Positions 10,314 to 17,694 of a DNA stretch of 64,000 nucleotides are shown here, in pieces. Position 1 is the first letter of the stretch. Each line of letters begins with the position of its first letter. The notes under the pieces were generated by a model that was not told the origin of the DNA, ran no database searches, and saw only the letters and a program-made list of their open reading frames with translations. Origin of the DNA: Vagococcus martis. Lineage in GTDB: Bacteria > Bacillota > Bacilli > Lactobacillales > Vagococcaceae. The translations under genes were made by a program, and so were the position numbers. The stretch is taken from positions 682,001 through 746,000 of the forward strand of contig NZ_MVAB01000001.1 of NCBI RefSeq assembly GCF_002026305.1, given 5' to 3'.

Positions 10314-11447
10314 TTATTCTTCCTTTACTTTACATTTTTTATCTACCCATGGTTTTGCTATGATACTTCTTAATCTATCTGAAGATGAGCCGTAGATAGC
10401 TGTGATTTTAGCATCACGCACGAAACGTTCAATGTCGTTATTTCGCATATACCCATAACCACCACTCATATTAATAATGCTCTCAGTTGTTTCTATAGCG
10501 AGATTTGACGCTGTCAGTTTTGTCATCGCAACCATTCTCTCGTCTTGTTCTTGCCCTGAATTGATGACTTGCATCAATAATGATCTGGCAGAATAAATCC
10601 CTGTTTCAATATCAGCTAGTTTATATTGTGTTGAAGCCATGTCGATTAAGCGTTTTCCTAAATTCCTATCATAAGAAACATATTTCAACCCTCTATCTAA
10701 TGCTCCACCAGCAATACCTAGTGATTGAGCGGCAACTGCTAAGCGATTTCTATTTAAAATTGAGTCGATTTGTGGTAATCCATTTACTACTCCGCCAAGT
10801 AGGTTGTCATCAGTTAATTGAACCTTATCAAGTTGGATACTTGCTACCGGAAGAGCTTTAATACCCATTTTCTTTTCAAGTTCGCCAACTTTTAATCCAT
10901 TTGTTTTTTTATCTATAACAAAGATGGCATATCCTTGTGTTCCATCCAATGTAATTGTTTTTGAAGCAATTAATAAAACACTTGCTATTGGTGAATTAGA
11001 GATATAGTCTTTATTACCAGATAACACCCATCCTGTTTCAGTTTGGTGTGCAACTGTTTTCATTTCTTCAATCTCGCTACCTGTAATTGGCTCATTTAGA
11101 GCAAAGCATCCATAGATTTCTCCATGTAATGCTTTTTCTAAATAGCGTTCTTTTTGTTTTGTGGTGCCAAATGTTGAAATAGGCCAAACACAATGACTTT
11201 CTTGAGTTAATAATATACTTCCAAGTGCGGGGAAATTCTTTGAGACTAGACGAATGACACTTAAATAATCATGATACGTTAAGTCATTTAGATTTTTATA
11301 CAATCGAGGGAGAATCGCCAGACTAAACAAATGAATCATTTGTTCTTCTGGAAATTTGTCCACAGTGTCATAATATCTTGCTGCTTTAGCAAGCTCTTGG
11401 TGAGAGTAATCAGTCACTTGTAATACTAGCTCATGTCTTTTATCCAT
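10314..11447 (-). CDS. Acyl-CoA dehydrogenase-like flavoprotein lacking the usual catalytic glutamate
   Basis: 377 residues with the three-domain architecture of acyl-CoA dehydrogenases. It is unusually divergent at the active site. The FAD/substrate motif normally xxTEPxxGSD reads [13 protein letters not shown]. The C-terminal motif that normally carries the catalytic base (IYEGTxEI) reads IYGSSSDRL, so the glutamate is replaced by glycine. The helical MSGGYGYM motif is retained. It sits between thiolase (25 bp) and hbd (1 bp), where a butyryl-CoA dehydrogenase would be expected. It may be an enzyme using another base, a non-catalytic paralogue, or one acting on a different acyl-CoA. No ETF genes are in the window. 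Confidence 0.8.
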   Translation of the reverse strand: MDKRHELVLQVTDYSHQELAKAARYYDTVDKFPEEQMIHLFSLAILPRLYKNLNDLTYHDYLSVIRLVSKNFPALGSILLTQESHCVWPISTFGTTKQKERYLEKALHGEIYGCFALNEPITGSEIEEMKTVAHQTETGWVLSGNKDYISNSPIASVLLIASKTITLDGTQGYAIFVIDKKTNGLKVGELEKKMGIKALPVASIQLDKVQLTDDNLLGGVVNGLPQIDSILNRNRLAVAAQSLGIAGGALDRGLKYVSYDRNLGKRLIDMASTQYKLADIETGIYSARSLLMQVINSGQEQDERMVAMTKLTASNLAIETTESIINMSGGYGYMRNNDIERFVRDAKITAIYGSSSDRLRSIIAKPWVDKKCKVKEE

Positions 11448-11472
11448 TGTGTTGACTCCTTTATTTCAATAA

Positions 11473-12654
11473 TTAACCACGTTTAACAACTAAAGCAATA
11501 CCTTGTCCGCCACCAATACATAGTGTTGCTAAACCATTTTTAGCATCGCGTTTTTTCATTTCATGTAGTAATGACACTAAAATACGTGCGCCACTTGCAC
11601 CGATTGGATGACCTAAAGCAATTGCTCCACCGTTTACGTTAGTGATTTCTTCTTTAAGTCCTAATTCTTGCATGACGCTCATAGCTTGAGACGCAAATGC
11701 TTCATTTGATTCAACTAAATCTAAATCATCAACTGTTAAACCAGCTTTTTCCAATGCTTTTTTAGTTGCAGGAATTGGTCCAGTTCCCATAATTGTTGGA
11801 TCCACACCAGCAGAGGCATATGATTCAATTGATGCTAAAACTTCTAATCCTAACTCATCTGCTTTTTCACGTGACATTAATACTAAGATTGCTGCACCGT
11901 CATTTACGCCTGAAGCATTACCTGCTGTAACTGTTCCGTCTTTTTTAAATGCTGGACGTAAGTTTGATAACTTTTCTGCTGTAGAACCAAAACGTGGGAA
12001 TTCATCATCTTTAAAGATGACTGGTTCACCTTTACGTTGTGGAATTTCGATTTCAACGATTTCTTCTTTGAAACGACCTGATGTAACGGCTGCTTCAGCT
12101 TTTTTTTGGCTTTTAGCTGCAAATTCATCTTGTTGTTCTCTTGTAAAACCAAATTTTTCGGCAATGTTTTCTGCTGTGATTCCCATATGGATTCCGTGGA
12201 AAGCATCGACTAAACCATCTGATAACATTGTATCGATTACTTTGGCATCTCCCATACGTTTACCCCAACGTTCACTTTCTAAAACGTAAGGTGCTTGACT
12301 CATACTTTCAGTCCCACCAGCAACAACAATCTCGTTGTCACCTAACATGATAGATTGAGCTGCAAGAACAACTGTTTTTAATCCTGAACCACAGACTTTA
12401 TTAATTGTAAAAGCCGATTTTTCTTGAGGAATGCCAGCATTAATCGCCACTTGACGAGAAACGTTTTGACCTAATCCACCTGATAAAACATTTCCTAAAA
12501 TAACTTCATCAACTAATGACGGATCTAGGTTAATATCTTTAAGAGATGCTTCTAGAACTTTTTTACCTAACTCAACTGCGTTCATGTTTTTTAGGCTTCC
12601 ACCAAAACTTCCAATTGGACTTCTTCTTGCTGATACGATTACTACTTCTTTCAC
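11473..12654 (-). CDS. thlA: Acetyl-CoA C-acetyltransferase (thiolase)
   Basis: 393 residues, the normal size of a biosynthetic-type thiolase. The nucleophilic cysteine is in [10 protein letters not shown] (about residue 88), the catalytic histidine in [16 protein letters not shown] (about 348), and the second cysteine in CIGGGQGIA (about 378). It condenses two acetyl-CoA to acetoacetyl-CoA or cleaves it. First gene of a seven-gene operon, with the Shine-Dalgarno TAGGAGGA before the ATG. Upstream are a near-palindromic AATAAAGCGCTTCATT and a 19-bp dyad (12756-12774) shared with the second acyl-CoA dehydrogenase gene. The mevalonate thiolase is a possible alternative role, but the gene neighbours favour short-chain acyl-CoA metabolism. 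Confidence 0.92.
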   Translation of the reverse strand: MKEVVIVSARRSPIGSFGGSLKNMNAVELGKKVLEASLKDINLDPSLVDEVILGNVLSGGLGQNVSRQVAINAGIPQEKSAFTINKVCGSGLKTVVLAAQSIMLGDNEIVVAGGTESMSQAPYVLESERWGKRMGDAKVIDTMLSDGLVDAFHGIHMGITAENIAEKFGFTREQQDEFAAKSQKKAEAAVTSGRFKEEIVEIEIPQRKGEPVIFKDDEFPRFGSTAEKLSNLRPAFKKDGTVTAGNASGVNDGAAILVLMSREKADELGLEVLASIESYASAGVDPTIMGTGPIPATKKALEKAGLTVDDLDLVESNEAFASQAMSVMQELGLKEEITNVNGGAIALGHPIGASGARILVSLLHEMKKRDAKNGLATLCIGGGQGIALVVKRG

Positions 12655-12680
12655 TTATATTTCCTCCTATAGCGTCAATT

Positions 12681-12696
12681 AATAAAGCGCTTCATT
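12681..12696. promoter_or_regulatory. 16-bp near-palindrome, cre-like core, upstream of thiolase
   Basis: AATAAAGCGCTTCATT, palindromic except for one base pair, 27 bp upstream of the thiolase start. The core AAAGCGCTT is that of catabolite-responsive elements, but the flanks do not fit the CcpA consensus well. Read as a candidate operator. Confidence 0.4.
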
Positions 12697-12755
12697 TACA
12701 CTTATTATTTTATCCTTAATTCTAGTAAAAATCTAACAAGTAAATATAATTTAAA

Positions 12756-12774
12756 CTATTAGTTAAACTAATAG
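12756..12774. promoter_or_regulatory. Dyad operator candidate (copy 1) for acyl-CoA regulon
   Basis: CTATTAGTTAAACTAATAG, two perfect 9-bp arms around a single base. The inner ATTAG-N5-CTAAT has the T-N11-A layout of LysR-type boxes. It lies 102 bp upstream of the thiolase start. A related site sits at the same distance before the second acyl-CoA dehydrogenase gene (15314-15332); the 13-mer TAAACTATTAGTT is identical in both. Confidence 0.55.
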
Positions 12775-12882
12775 ATGTTTAAATCCTTTAAGAACAAGGA
12801 TTTTATTACATACTTTCACAAAACAGCTCCATTTAATCTATAAATTTCTTTTGATATTCGATTAACTATTTATTTTAAAAAT

Positions 12883-12920
12883 AAAAAGAACAAAAGACTA
12901 ATCTCGTCTCGTGTTCTTTT
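12883..12920 (-). terminator. Terminator of the LysR gene
   Basis: Arms AAAAGAACA / TGTTCTTTT just beyond the LysR stop, with a T-rich end on the minus strand. It separates the regulator from the thiolase operon. Confidence 0.7.
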
Positions 12921-12928
12921 ATTATACT

Positions 12929-13831
12929 TTAAATTATTGGTTGATAGAAATAACTTAATATTGATTCATATACTTTACTCTCAACTTCTGAATAATTTGA
13001 TTTTATCGGGCGACATAATAAGACGTTAAACGGAATGGGATCTTTAAACGGAATCTCTTTAAATAGCGATTTGTCCATCGTGCGTTCAATAGGTGACGGT
13101 AACACTGTTACTATTTTAGATTCTTGTGTTGCTTCAACTAAATAATCCCACGAAGATGATTGGAACATAATTTTGGCCTTACTTTGTATCTCTGCTAATT
13201 TATTTCTTACTAATTCATTTGTCGTAAAGCTTTCATTGAATGTACCGATTGGATAAGGCTCTAAATCTTCCCAGTTCAACATTTTTTTATAAGCCAGTGG
13301 ATGATCATGGTAAACAAATGCTGTCATTTCATCAATTTGAATGACATGTTCTTCAAATGCTTTCGGATCTAAACTTGTCGGCTCAATTAAAATAGCATAG
13401 TCTAAATCATTTTGAAACAACATTTTTCTTAATTGATTACTACCACCCTCGATAATTTCAATTTGAATATCTGGATTGGCTAGAGTAAATTTCGGGAAAA
13501 ATGAAGAAAAGAAAATACGTAAAATTAGCGAAGGAAGTCCTATACGAATCGTTCCTTTTTGCTTTGCTGCCTCTTTTCTTACCATATCATTCATCTGTTC
13601 ATGTAGTTTTGTTATTTGTTGTGCGTAAGCGTAAAGCTTTTCTCCACTTGGTGTTAAAGAATCCAAACGCCCATTCTTTCTGTAAAATAATACTAACTCT
13701 TCATTTGCTTCAAAATTTATTATCAATTGACTCAATGCTGATTGTGTAATATGTATTTTTTTTGCGGCTAATGACAAATTACATCCACACTCGACAATAT
13801 TCATAAAATAATACAACTGTTGAATATCCAT
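12929..13831 (-). CDS. LysR-family transcriptional regulator
   Basis: 300 residues, typical LysR length. The N-terminal winged helix-turn-helix covers residues 1-60, with the recognisable AAKKIHITQSALSQLI. The rest is a periplasmic-binding-protein-like effector domain starting with GTIRIGLPSLI near 93. It is transcribed in the same direction as the thiolase operon just downstream but has its own terminator. The dyads at 12756-12774 and 15314-15332 have LysR-box geometry and flank this gene on both sides, so it is the obvious candidate regulator of both acyl-CoA units. The effector is unknown; an acyl-CoA or fatty acid would be a guess. Confidence 0.9.
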   Translation of the reverse strand: MDIQQLYYFMNIVECGCNLSLAAKKIHITQSALSQLIINFEANEELVLFYRKNGRLDSLTPSGEKLYAYAQQITKLHEQMNDMVRKEAAKQKGTIRIGLPSLILRIFFSSFFPKFTLANPDIQIEIIEGGSNQLRKMLFQNDLDYAILIEPTSLDPKAFEEHVIQIDEMTAFVYHDHPLAYKKMLNWEDLEPYPIGTFNESFTTNELVRNKLAEIQSKAKIMFQSSSWDYLVEATQESKIVTVLPSPIERTMDKSLFKEIPFKDPIPFNVLLCRPIKSNYSEVESKVYESILSYFYQPII

Positions 13832-13916
13832 ACCTTTATCCCCTTTACTTTCCTATGTTTTAAGAATACTCATACGCTTGAAAAATATCAACATAAAAGC
13901 GTTTGTTCGACAAAAA

Positions 13917-13948
13917 AAGCTGCTAAATCCATGACTAATTTAGCAGCT
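13917..13948 (-). terminator. Terminator of the second acyl-CoA dehydrogenase gene
   Basis: Perfect arms AGCTGCTAAAT / ATTTAGCAGCT with a 9-nt loop, followed by T7 on the minus strand. Confidence 0.85.
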
Positions 13949-14010
13949 TATACTCTTATTTAATTCAAAAGTTTATTGATAATTGGAAAATTTAATTCAA
14001 TGATTAAAGA

Positions 14011-15213
14011 TTAAACAAATGCACCTTGTCCAGTTAAGTAACGTCCAACAATTAGTGCGTTGATTTCATGAGTTCCTTCGTAAGAGTAAATTGCTTCACC
14101 ATCAGCGAAGAAACGAGCTACGTCAGTTTCTAATGTAATTCCGTTACCACCACATACTTCACGACCTAATGCAACTGTTTCTCTCATTCTTAAAGCATTA
14201 TGCATTTTAGCTAATGCAGAGTTTTCTTCTAAGAATTCACCTTGTTCTTGTAAGTTAGCTAATTGTGCAGAGTAAGCTAATGTTGCGACAACGTTTGCTT
14301 CCATACGAGCTAATTTTTCTTGAACTAATTGGAACGAAGAAACTTTTTTACCAAATTGGTCACGCTCTTTAACATATTTAAGTGCCGCTTCTAATGAACC
14401 ATAAGTCATACCCATTGCTAAATGAGCGATGTCCGCACGTGTTGCACGTAAAATACGAGCAACATCTTTAAATCCATTAACATTTTCTAAACGAGTGCTG
14501 TCGTCAACTTCAACGTTATCTAAGTAGATATGTCCGTTTTGAACTTCTCTTAACGCTACTTTATTTTGGATAACATCAACTCTAAGTCCTTTTGAACCAC
14601 CAGGTACGATGAAACACTTAATTTTATTATCAGCTGTATCACGAGCAAAAATTGGTAAGATATCAGCAGTATTTGCTCCACCAATCCAACGTTTTTCTCC
14701 GTTGATAACCCATTTGTCGCCTTTTTTCTCAGCAGTTGTTGCAAGTCCACCAGCAATATCTGATCCATGATCTGGTTCAGTTAAACCAAAACATCCTTGC
14801 CATTCAAATGACGCCACTTTTGGTGCGTAATGAGCGATTTGTTCTTCACTACCACCCATTAAGATTGTGTTGTAGCATAATCCACCATGAACTGTATAGA
14901 ATGTTGCGATTGAAGCGTCTAATTTAGCAAGTTCTAAATATAAAAAGGCATTATATAATTCACTTGGTTTGCGTTTCCCTTCGCGCCCTTCAAATAATAA
15001 TGGACTGTTCATTACACCAACTTTAGCAATTTCACCAAATGCTTCAAAGGGGAATTCAGCTTTTTCCCAGTGCTCATTAACAACCGGTTTTACTTTTTCT
15101 TCTAGAACTTTTCGTAAATTTTTAAGAACAGTGAATTCACCTTCAGTTAACCCTCTTGAAAAGGCATACAAATCTAACGGATAAAACTCTTTCAATTCTT
15201 CTAAATATGACAT
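14011..15213 (-). CDS. Acyl-CoA dehydrogenase, glutaryl-CoA-dehydrogenase-like
   Basis: 400 residues from the ATG at 15211-15213. The open frame extends 5 codons further to a TTG, but that TTG lies inside the Shine-Dalgarno TTGGAGGA, so this ATG is the start. Canonical motifs are intact: GLTEPDHGSD (about residue 140), a GGNGI loop, and SYEGTHEINALIVGR near 380 with the catalytic glutamate. That last block resembles glutaryl-CoA dehydrogenases closely. It is a single-gene unit with a terminator at 13917. Upstream lie the shared dyad (15314-15332) and a cre-like site (15268-15281), so regulation together with the thiolase operon is likely. The substrate, glutaryl-CoA or a short or branched acyl-CoA, is not settled. 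Confidence 0.9.
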   Translation of the reverse strand: MSYLEELKEFYPLDLYAFSRGLTEGEFTVLKNLRKVLEEKVKPVVNEHWEKAEFPFEAFGEIAKVGVMNSPLLFEGREGKRKPSELYNAFLYLELAKLDASIATFYTVHGGLCYNTILMGGSEEQIAHYAPKVASFEWQGCFGLTEPDHGSDIAGGLATTAEKKGDKWVINGEKRWIGGANTADILPIFARDTADNKIKCFIVPGGSKGLRVDVIQNKVALREVQNGHIYLDNVEVDDSTRLENVNGFKDVARILRATRADIAHLAMGMTYGSLEAALKYVKERDQFGKKVSSFQLVQEKLARMEANVVATLAYSAQLANLQEQGEFLEENSALAKMHNALRMRETVALGREVCGGNGITLETDVARFFADGEAIYSYEGTHEINALIVGRYLTGQGAFV

Positions 15214-15267
15214 GTTGTGTTCCTCCAAAAATTTATTTTTTTGTTATTTCCTGCTTACAACCAAATA

Positions 15268-15281
15268 ATAATCCGTTTTCA
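15268..15281 (-). promoter_or_regulatory. cre-like site before the acyl-CoA dehydrogenase gene
   Basis: Minus strand TGAAAACGGATTAT: 11 of 14 positions agree with the CcpA consensus TGWAANCGNTNWCA. The left half is perfect. The 11-mer TGAAAACGGAT recurs in the cupin promoter at 15445. Confidence 0.5.
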
Positions 15282-15313
15282 CGAACATTGCTACTTAACA
15301 AAAATTATGTAAA

Positions 15314-15332
15314 CTATTAGTTTTATTAATAC
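15314..15332. promoter_or_regulatory. Dyad operator candidate (copy 2) for acyl-CoA regulon
   Basis: CTATTAGTTTTATTAATAC, 15 of 19 positions identical to the dyad before thiolase. It lies 101 bp upstream of the acyl-CoA dehydrogenase start and keeps the T-N11-A spacing of a LysR box. Confidence 0.5.
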
Positions 15333-15443
15333 TTTTATAAAACCCTTTCATATAAAGCTTTTATTCTATAGAAGTCTAACTATTTAGGGTTTTAAAAATA
15401 TCATATATTTAAATTAGAATTATTATCAAATGATACTAATTAC

Positions 15444-15471
15444 TTGAAAACGGATAAATTTATGATATGAT
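15444..15471 (+). promoter_or_regulatory. Cupin-gene promoter with overlapping cre
   Basis: -35 TTGAAA (15444-15449), 16-bp spacer, -10 TATGAT (15466-15471), 32 bp before the start codon. A cre-like TGAAAACGGATAAA (15445-15458, 12 of 14 consensus positions) overlaps the -35, suggesting CcpA repression. Confidence 0.6.
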
Positions 15472-15503
15472 TGAGATATAAAATAACATTGGAGGAATAA
15501 AAA

Positions 15504-15926
15504 ATGACGTTTGATTTTACTGATAGAGGACAAAAACCTGTTGTAGAAAATGTCGAAGAATGGACTTTAGCTAATGACAATTACCGCACCACTGTATGGA
15601 CTGGTAAGAAGATGCAAATGACGTTGATGTCTATCCAACCAGGTGATGATATTGGACTTGAAGTTCATCATGGTATTGATCAATTTTTACGTATTGAAGA
15701 AGGTAAAGGACTTTGTAAAATGGGAGATGCAGAAGATAATTTAACTTTTGTTAAAGAAGTGTCAGATGATGACGCGATTTTCGTTCCTGCTGATATGTGG
15801 CATAATGTAGAAAATATCGGTGACAAACCTTTAAAACTGTATACATTGTATGCTGGTCCTGATCATGTTCCTGGAACAGTTCATAAAACTCATCAGGATG
15901 CTATTGATGACCCTAATGAAGACTAA
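15504..15926 (+). CDS. Small cupin-domain protein
   Basis: 140 residues. A single cupin-2 beta-barrel. The first metal motif reads GLEVHHGIDQFLRIEEG (about residues 50-66); the second is PADMWHNVEN (about 94-103). Histidines H55, H56 and H99 plus a glutamate could bind metal. The Shine-Dalgarno TTGGAGGA precedes the ATG by 7 nt. It is divergent from the glutaryl-CoA-dehydrogenase-like gene. Both carry cre-like sites, so catabolite control of the pair is plausible. Related short cupins include sugar isomerases and oxygenases; the sequence does not allow a choice. Confidence 0.8.
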   Translation: MTFDFTDRGQKPVVENVEEWTLANDNYRTTVWTGKKMQMTLMSIQPGDDIGLEVHHGIDQFLRIEEGKGLCKMGDAEDNLTFVKEVSDDDAIFVPADMWHNVENIGDKPLKLYTLYAGPDHVPGTVHKTHQDAIDDPNED

Positions 15927-15930
15927 ATAA

Positions 15931-16080
15931 ATAATAAAAGAGGCTGACCTAAAAGTAACTTTTTATATAAAAATCACTAAACTAATAAAATAGAAATCCC
16001 ATGAAATCAGGATTTTAATAAACTGATTTCATGGGATTTTTTCTATTTTTAGACTTTTGGGTCAGCCTCTTATTTTTATT
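15931..16080. repeat. Nested inverted-repeat element
   Basis: A 150-bp structure made of two nested stems. The outer arm GAGGCTGACCTAAAAGT (from 15940) pairs with ACTTTTGGGTCAGCCTC (ending 16069). The inner arm AATCCCATGAAATCAG (15995-16010) pairs with CTGATTTCATGGGATT (16023-16038). One arm carries about 25 extra bases. It resembles the GAGGCTGGGAC-type intergenic elements I recall from enterococci and relatives. It may also terminate the cupin transcript. Confidence 0.75.
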
Positions 16081-16092
16081 TATATTTTTAAG

Positions 16093-16121
16093 ACAAAAAA
16101 AAATAAGCTCAAGGCTTATAT
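16093..16121 (-). terminator. SRP RNA terminator
   Basis: Minus strand ATAAGC-N5-GCTTAT followed by eight or more T, directly downstream of the SRP RNA. Confidence 0.8.
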
Positions 16122-16208
16122 TTAATTCAGACACATGGCGGCACCAACTTAGTGCTGCTTCCTTCCAGATCTGACACGCTTCATCGGCCCACCATTGTCC
16201 TAGCCATA
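16122..16208 (-). ncRNA. ffs: Small bacterial signal recognition particle RNA (4.5S/scRNA)
   Basis: Minus strand carries the hallmark SRP domain IV loop, GTCAGATCTGGAAGGAAGCAGC in outline (asymmetric loop plus GGAA tetraloop, about 16153-16173). It is flanked by a long pairing stem: GGACAATGGTGGGCC on the 5' side with GGTGCCGCCATGTGTC on the 3' side. It binds Ffh for co-translational targeting. It lies 11 bp after tadA on the same strand, an arrangement common in Bacilli. The ends are estimated from the stem and the terminator, so are accurate to a few bases only. A 66-codon reading frame across it is spurious. Confidence 0.92.
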
Positions 16209-16218
16209 ACGGCAAATA

Positions 16219-16749
16219 TTATTGTACAACATTTTGCGCTATATTGCTAGCCTTTTTTTCTTCTTTCTTTTTTTGACGAATTGTTCTAAAAAAATTGGTT
16301 AAAATAGACGAGCATTCTTCTTCTAAAATCCCTTTCTCTACATAACAAAAATGATTAAATCGATTATCTTGTAACAAATTCATTAATGATCCTACTGTCC
16401 CACCTTTAGGATCCATTGCACCAAAAAAAACTTGGTCAATTCTGGATAGTAAAATCGCACCACTACACATAGGGCAAGGCTCAAGCGTGACAAATATTTG
16501 CGCTTTTTCGAGTCGCCAACTCTCCACGTTTCGATTTGCTTCTCTAATGGCAATCATTTCTGCATGCGTCGTCGCGTCTTGTGAAAACTCACGGACATTA
16601 TGTCCTCTACCGATAACTTTACCATCTAATACCACGACGGCACCAATTGGAACTTCTCCCATTAATTCTGCTTTTTTTGCTTCTATTAGCGCTTCTTTCA
16701 TAAATTTTTCTTTGTCATCAGTTGACAGTACTACTTCTCTTAAAAACAT
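16219..16749 (-). CDS. tadA: tRNA-specific adenosine deaminase
   Basis: 176 residues from the ATG at 16747-16749, which has the Shine-Dalgarno GAGGGG 6 nt upstream; the frame is open 13 codons further but without a ribosome site. Zinc/catalytic motifs are HAEMIAI (about residue 63) and PCPMCSGA (about 92), diagnostic of the CDA fold. The function is A-to-I editing at the wobble base of tRNA-Arg(ACG). The lysine-rich tail is unremarkable. It is followed immediately by the SRP RNA. Confidence 0.95.
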   Translation of the reverse strand: MFLREVVLSTDDKEKFMKEALIEAKKAELMGEVPIGAVVVLDGKVIGRGHNVREFSQDATTHAEMIAIREANRNVESWRLEKAQIFVTLEPCPMCSGAILLSRIDQVFFGAMDPKGGTVGSLMNLLQDNRFNHFCYVEKGILEEECSSILTNFFRTIRQKKKEEKKASNIAQNVVQ

Positions 16750-16833
16750 GATTAACCCCTCTATAAAAAAAATAATTTTGGTGCCCATATTTATGATAGA
16801 ATAGCTTTAACGAAAAATAAAGGGTGAGTTACT

Positions 16834-17694
16834 TTGAACAGTCAATCTCTGCAAGCTTTATTTCCAAATGGCACAGTTGAATCAGTCTATAGAGACACAA
16901 AGACACATTTAGTTATCCCTCTTGATAGTGGCTATTTTTATTTAAATAAAAACGATTTATCTCCTAGAGAGATTACATTAATTACAGAATTACTGATAAA
17001 CAGGCAACCTGAAAAATTGGAAAACCACCATGTTTGGTATAATATTTTATTCAATCATGGTGAATTACCAAATACACCCAAACATTACCGTATTATTCAA
17101 ATGAATCTAAGAAAAAATACGAGGAACAAAGATAGTTGGCTGGCCCATTTTTCGAGTTTATTTGATTGTGTAGTAGATTATTTCTTTGTTGATGGCACCA
17201 CAGCCATTATTGTCGAGGAACAAACAAGTATCTTTTACTCTAAAGAAGACATTAAATCAATGATTCTAACACTGGAAGCTGAGTTTTTAATTCAGGCAAC
17301 TGTTTTTGTTGGAAAATACCAAGCTATATCTCATGATCTTATTGACTGCTTTAATGAAGAAAATACCATTTTCAAACTATATAGTACGTCGTTTCATGCA
17401 AATGATGTGTTTGAGTTTCAAGATGTTGCTCTTGAGTATTTAACAAAAAAAGCCATCCAGGACAGTCCCTTGATGACTAATTTATACAATACAACGAATT
17501 TTGATGAAGAAACGATACTGATGATAAAAACCTTATGGCAAGAGCAAGGTAATATCACTTCAAGTGCTAAAAAGCTCTATACTCACCGTAACACACTGCA
17601 ATATAAGTTAGATAAATTTTCAGAGCAAACAGGTATTTCATTAAAAAACATGACTGATTTGACTCTTTGTTATCTACTTATTCTCTCACTCTAG
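16834..17694 (+). CDS. PucR/CdaR-type helix-turn-helix regulator
   Basis: 286 residues starting at a TTG with AAGGGTGAG 7 nt upstream. The C-terminal 60 residues (ITSSAKKLYTHRNTLQYKL...) are the PucR-type HTH found in CdaR and PurR-like activators. The N-terminal 220 residues match no domain I recognise. The stop TAG overlaps the stop of the convergent protease gene (17691-17694), leaving no intergenic terminator. Divergent from tadA. Targets and effector are unknown. Confidence 0.75.
   Translation: MNSQSLQALFPNGTVESVYRDTKTHLVIPLDSGYFYLNKNDLSPREITLITELLINRQPEKLENHHVWYNILFNHGELPNTPKHYRIIQMNLRKNTRNKDSWLAHFSSLFDCVVDYFFVDGTTAIIVEEQTSIFYSKEDIKSMILTLEAEFLIQATVFVGKYQAISHDLIDCFNEENTIFKLYSTSFHANDVFEFQDVALEYLTKKAIQDSPLMTNLYNTTNFDEETILMIKTLWQEQGNITSSAKKLYTHRNTLQYKLDKFSEQTGISLKNMTDLTLCYLLILSL

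Noticed and set aside
11904-12206. 100-codon second frame within the thiolase gene
   Set aside because: Lysine-rich frame-shifted shadow of the thiolase coding sequence.
12814-12823. TTTCACAAAA as a Rex half-site upstream of the thiolase operon
   Set aside because: Only one half matches TTGTGAAA; the other half of the Rex palindrome is absent.
16015-16215. 66-codon minus-strand reading frame
   Set aside because: It runs through the SRP RNA and its terminator; the RNA signature is clear and the peptide is not protein-like.
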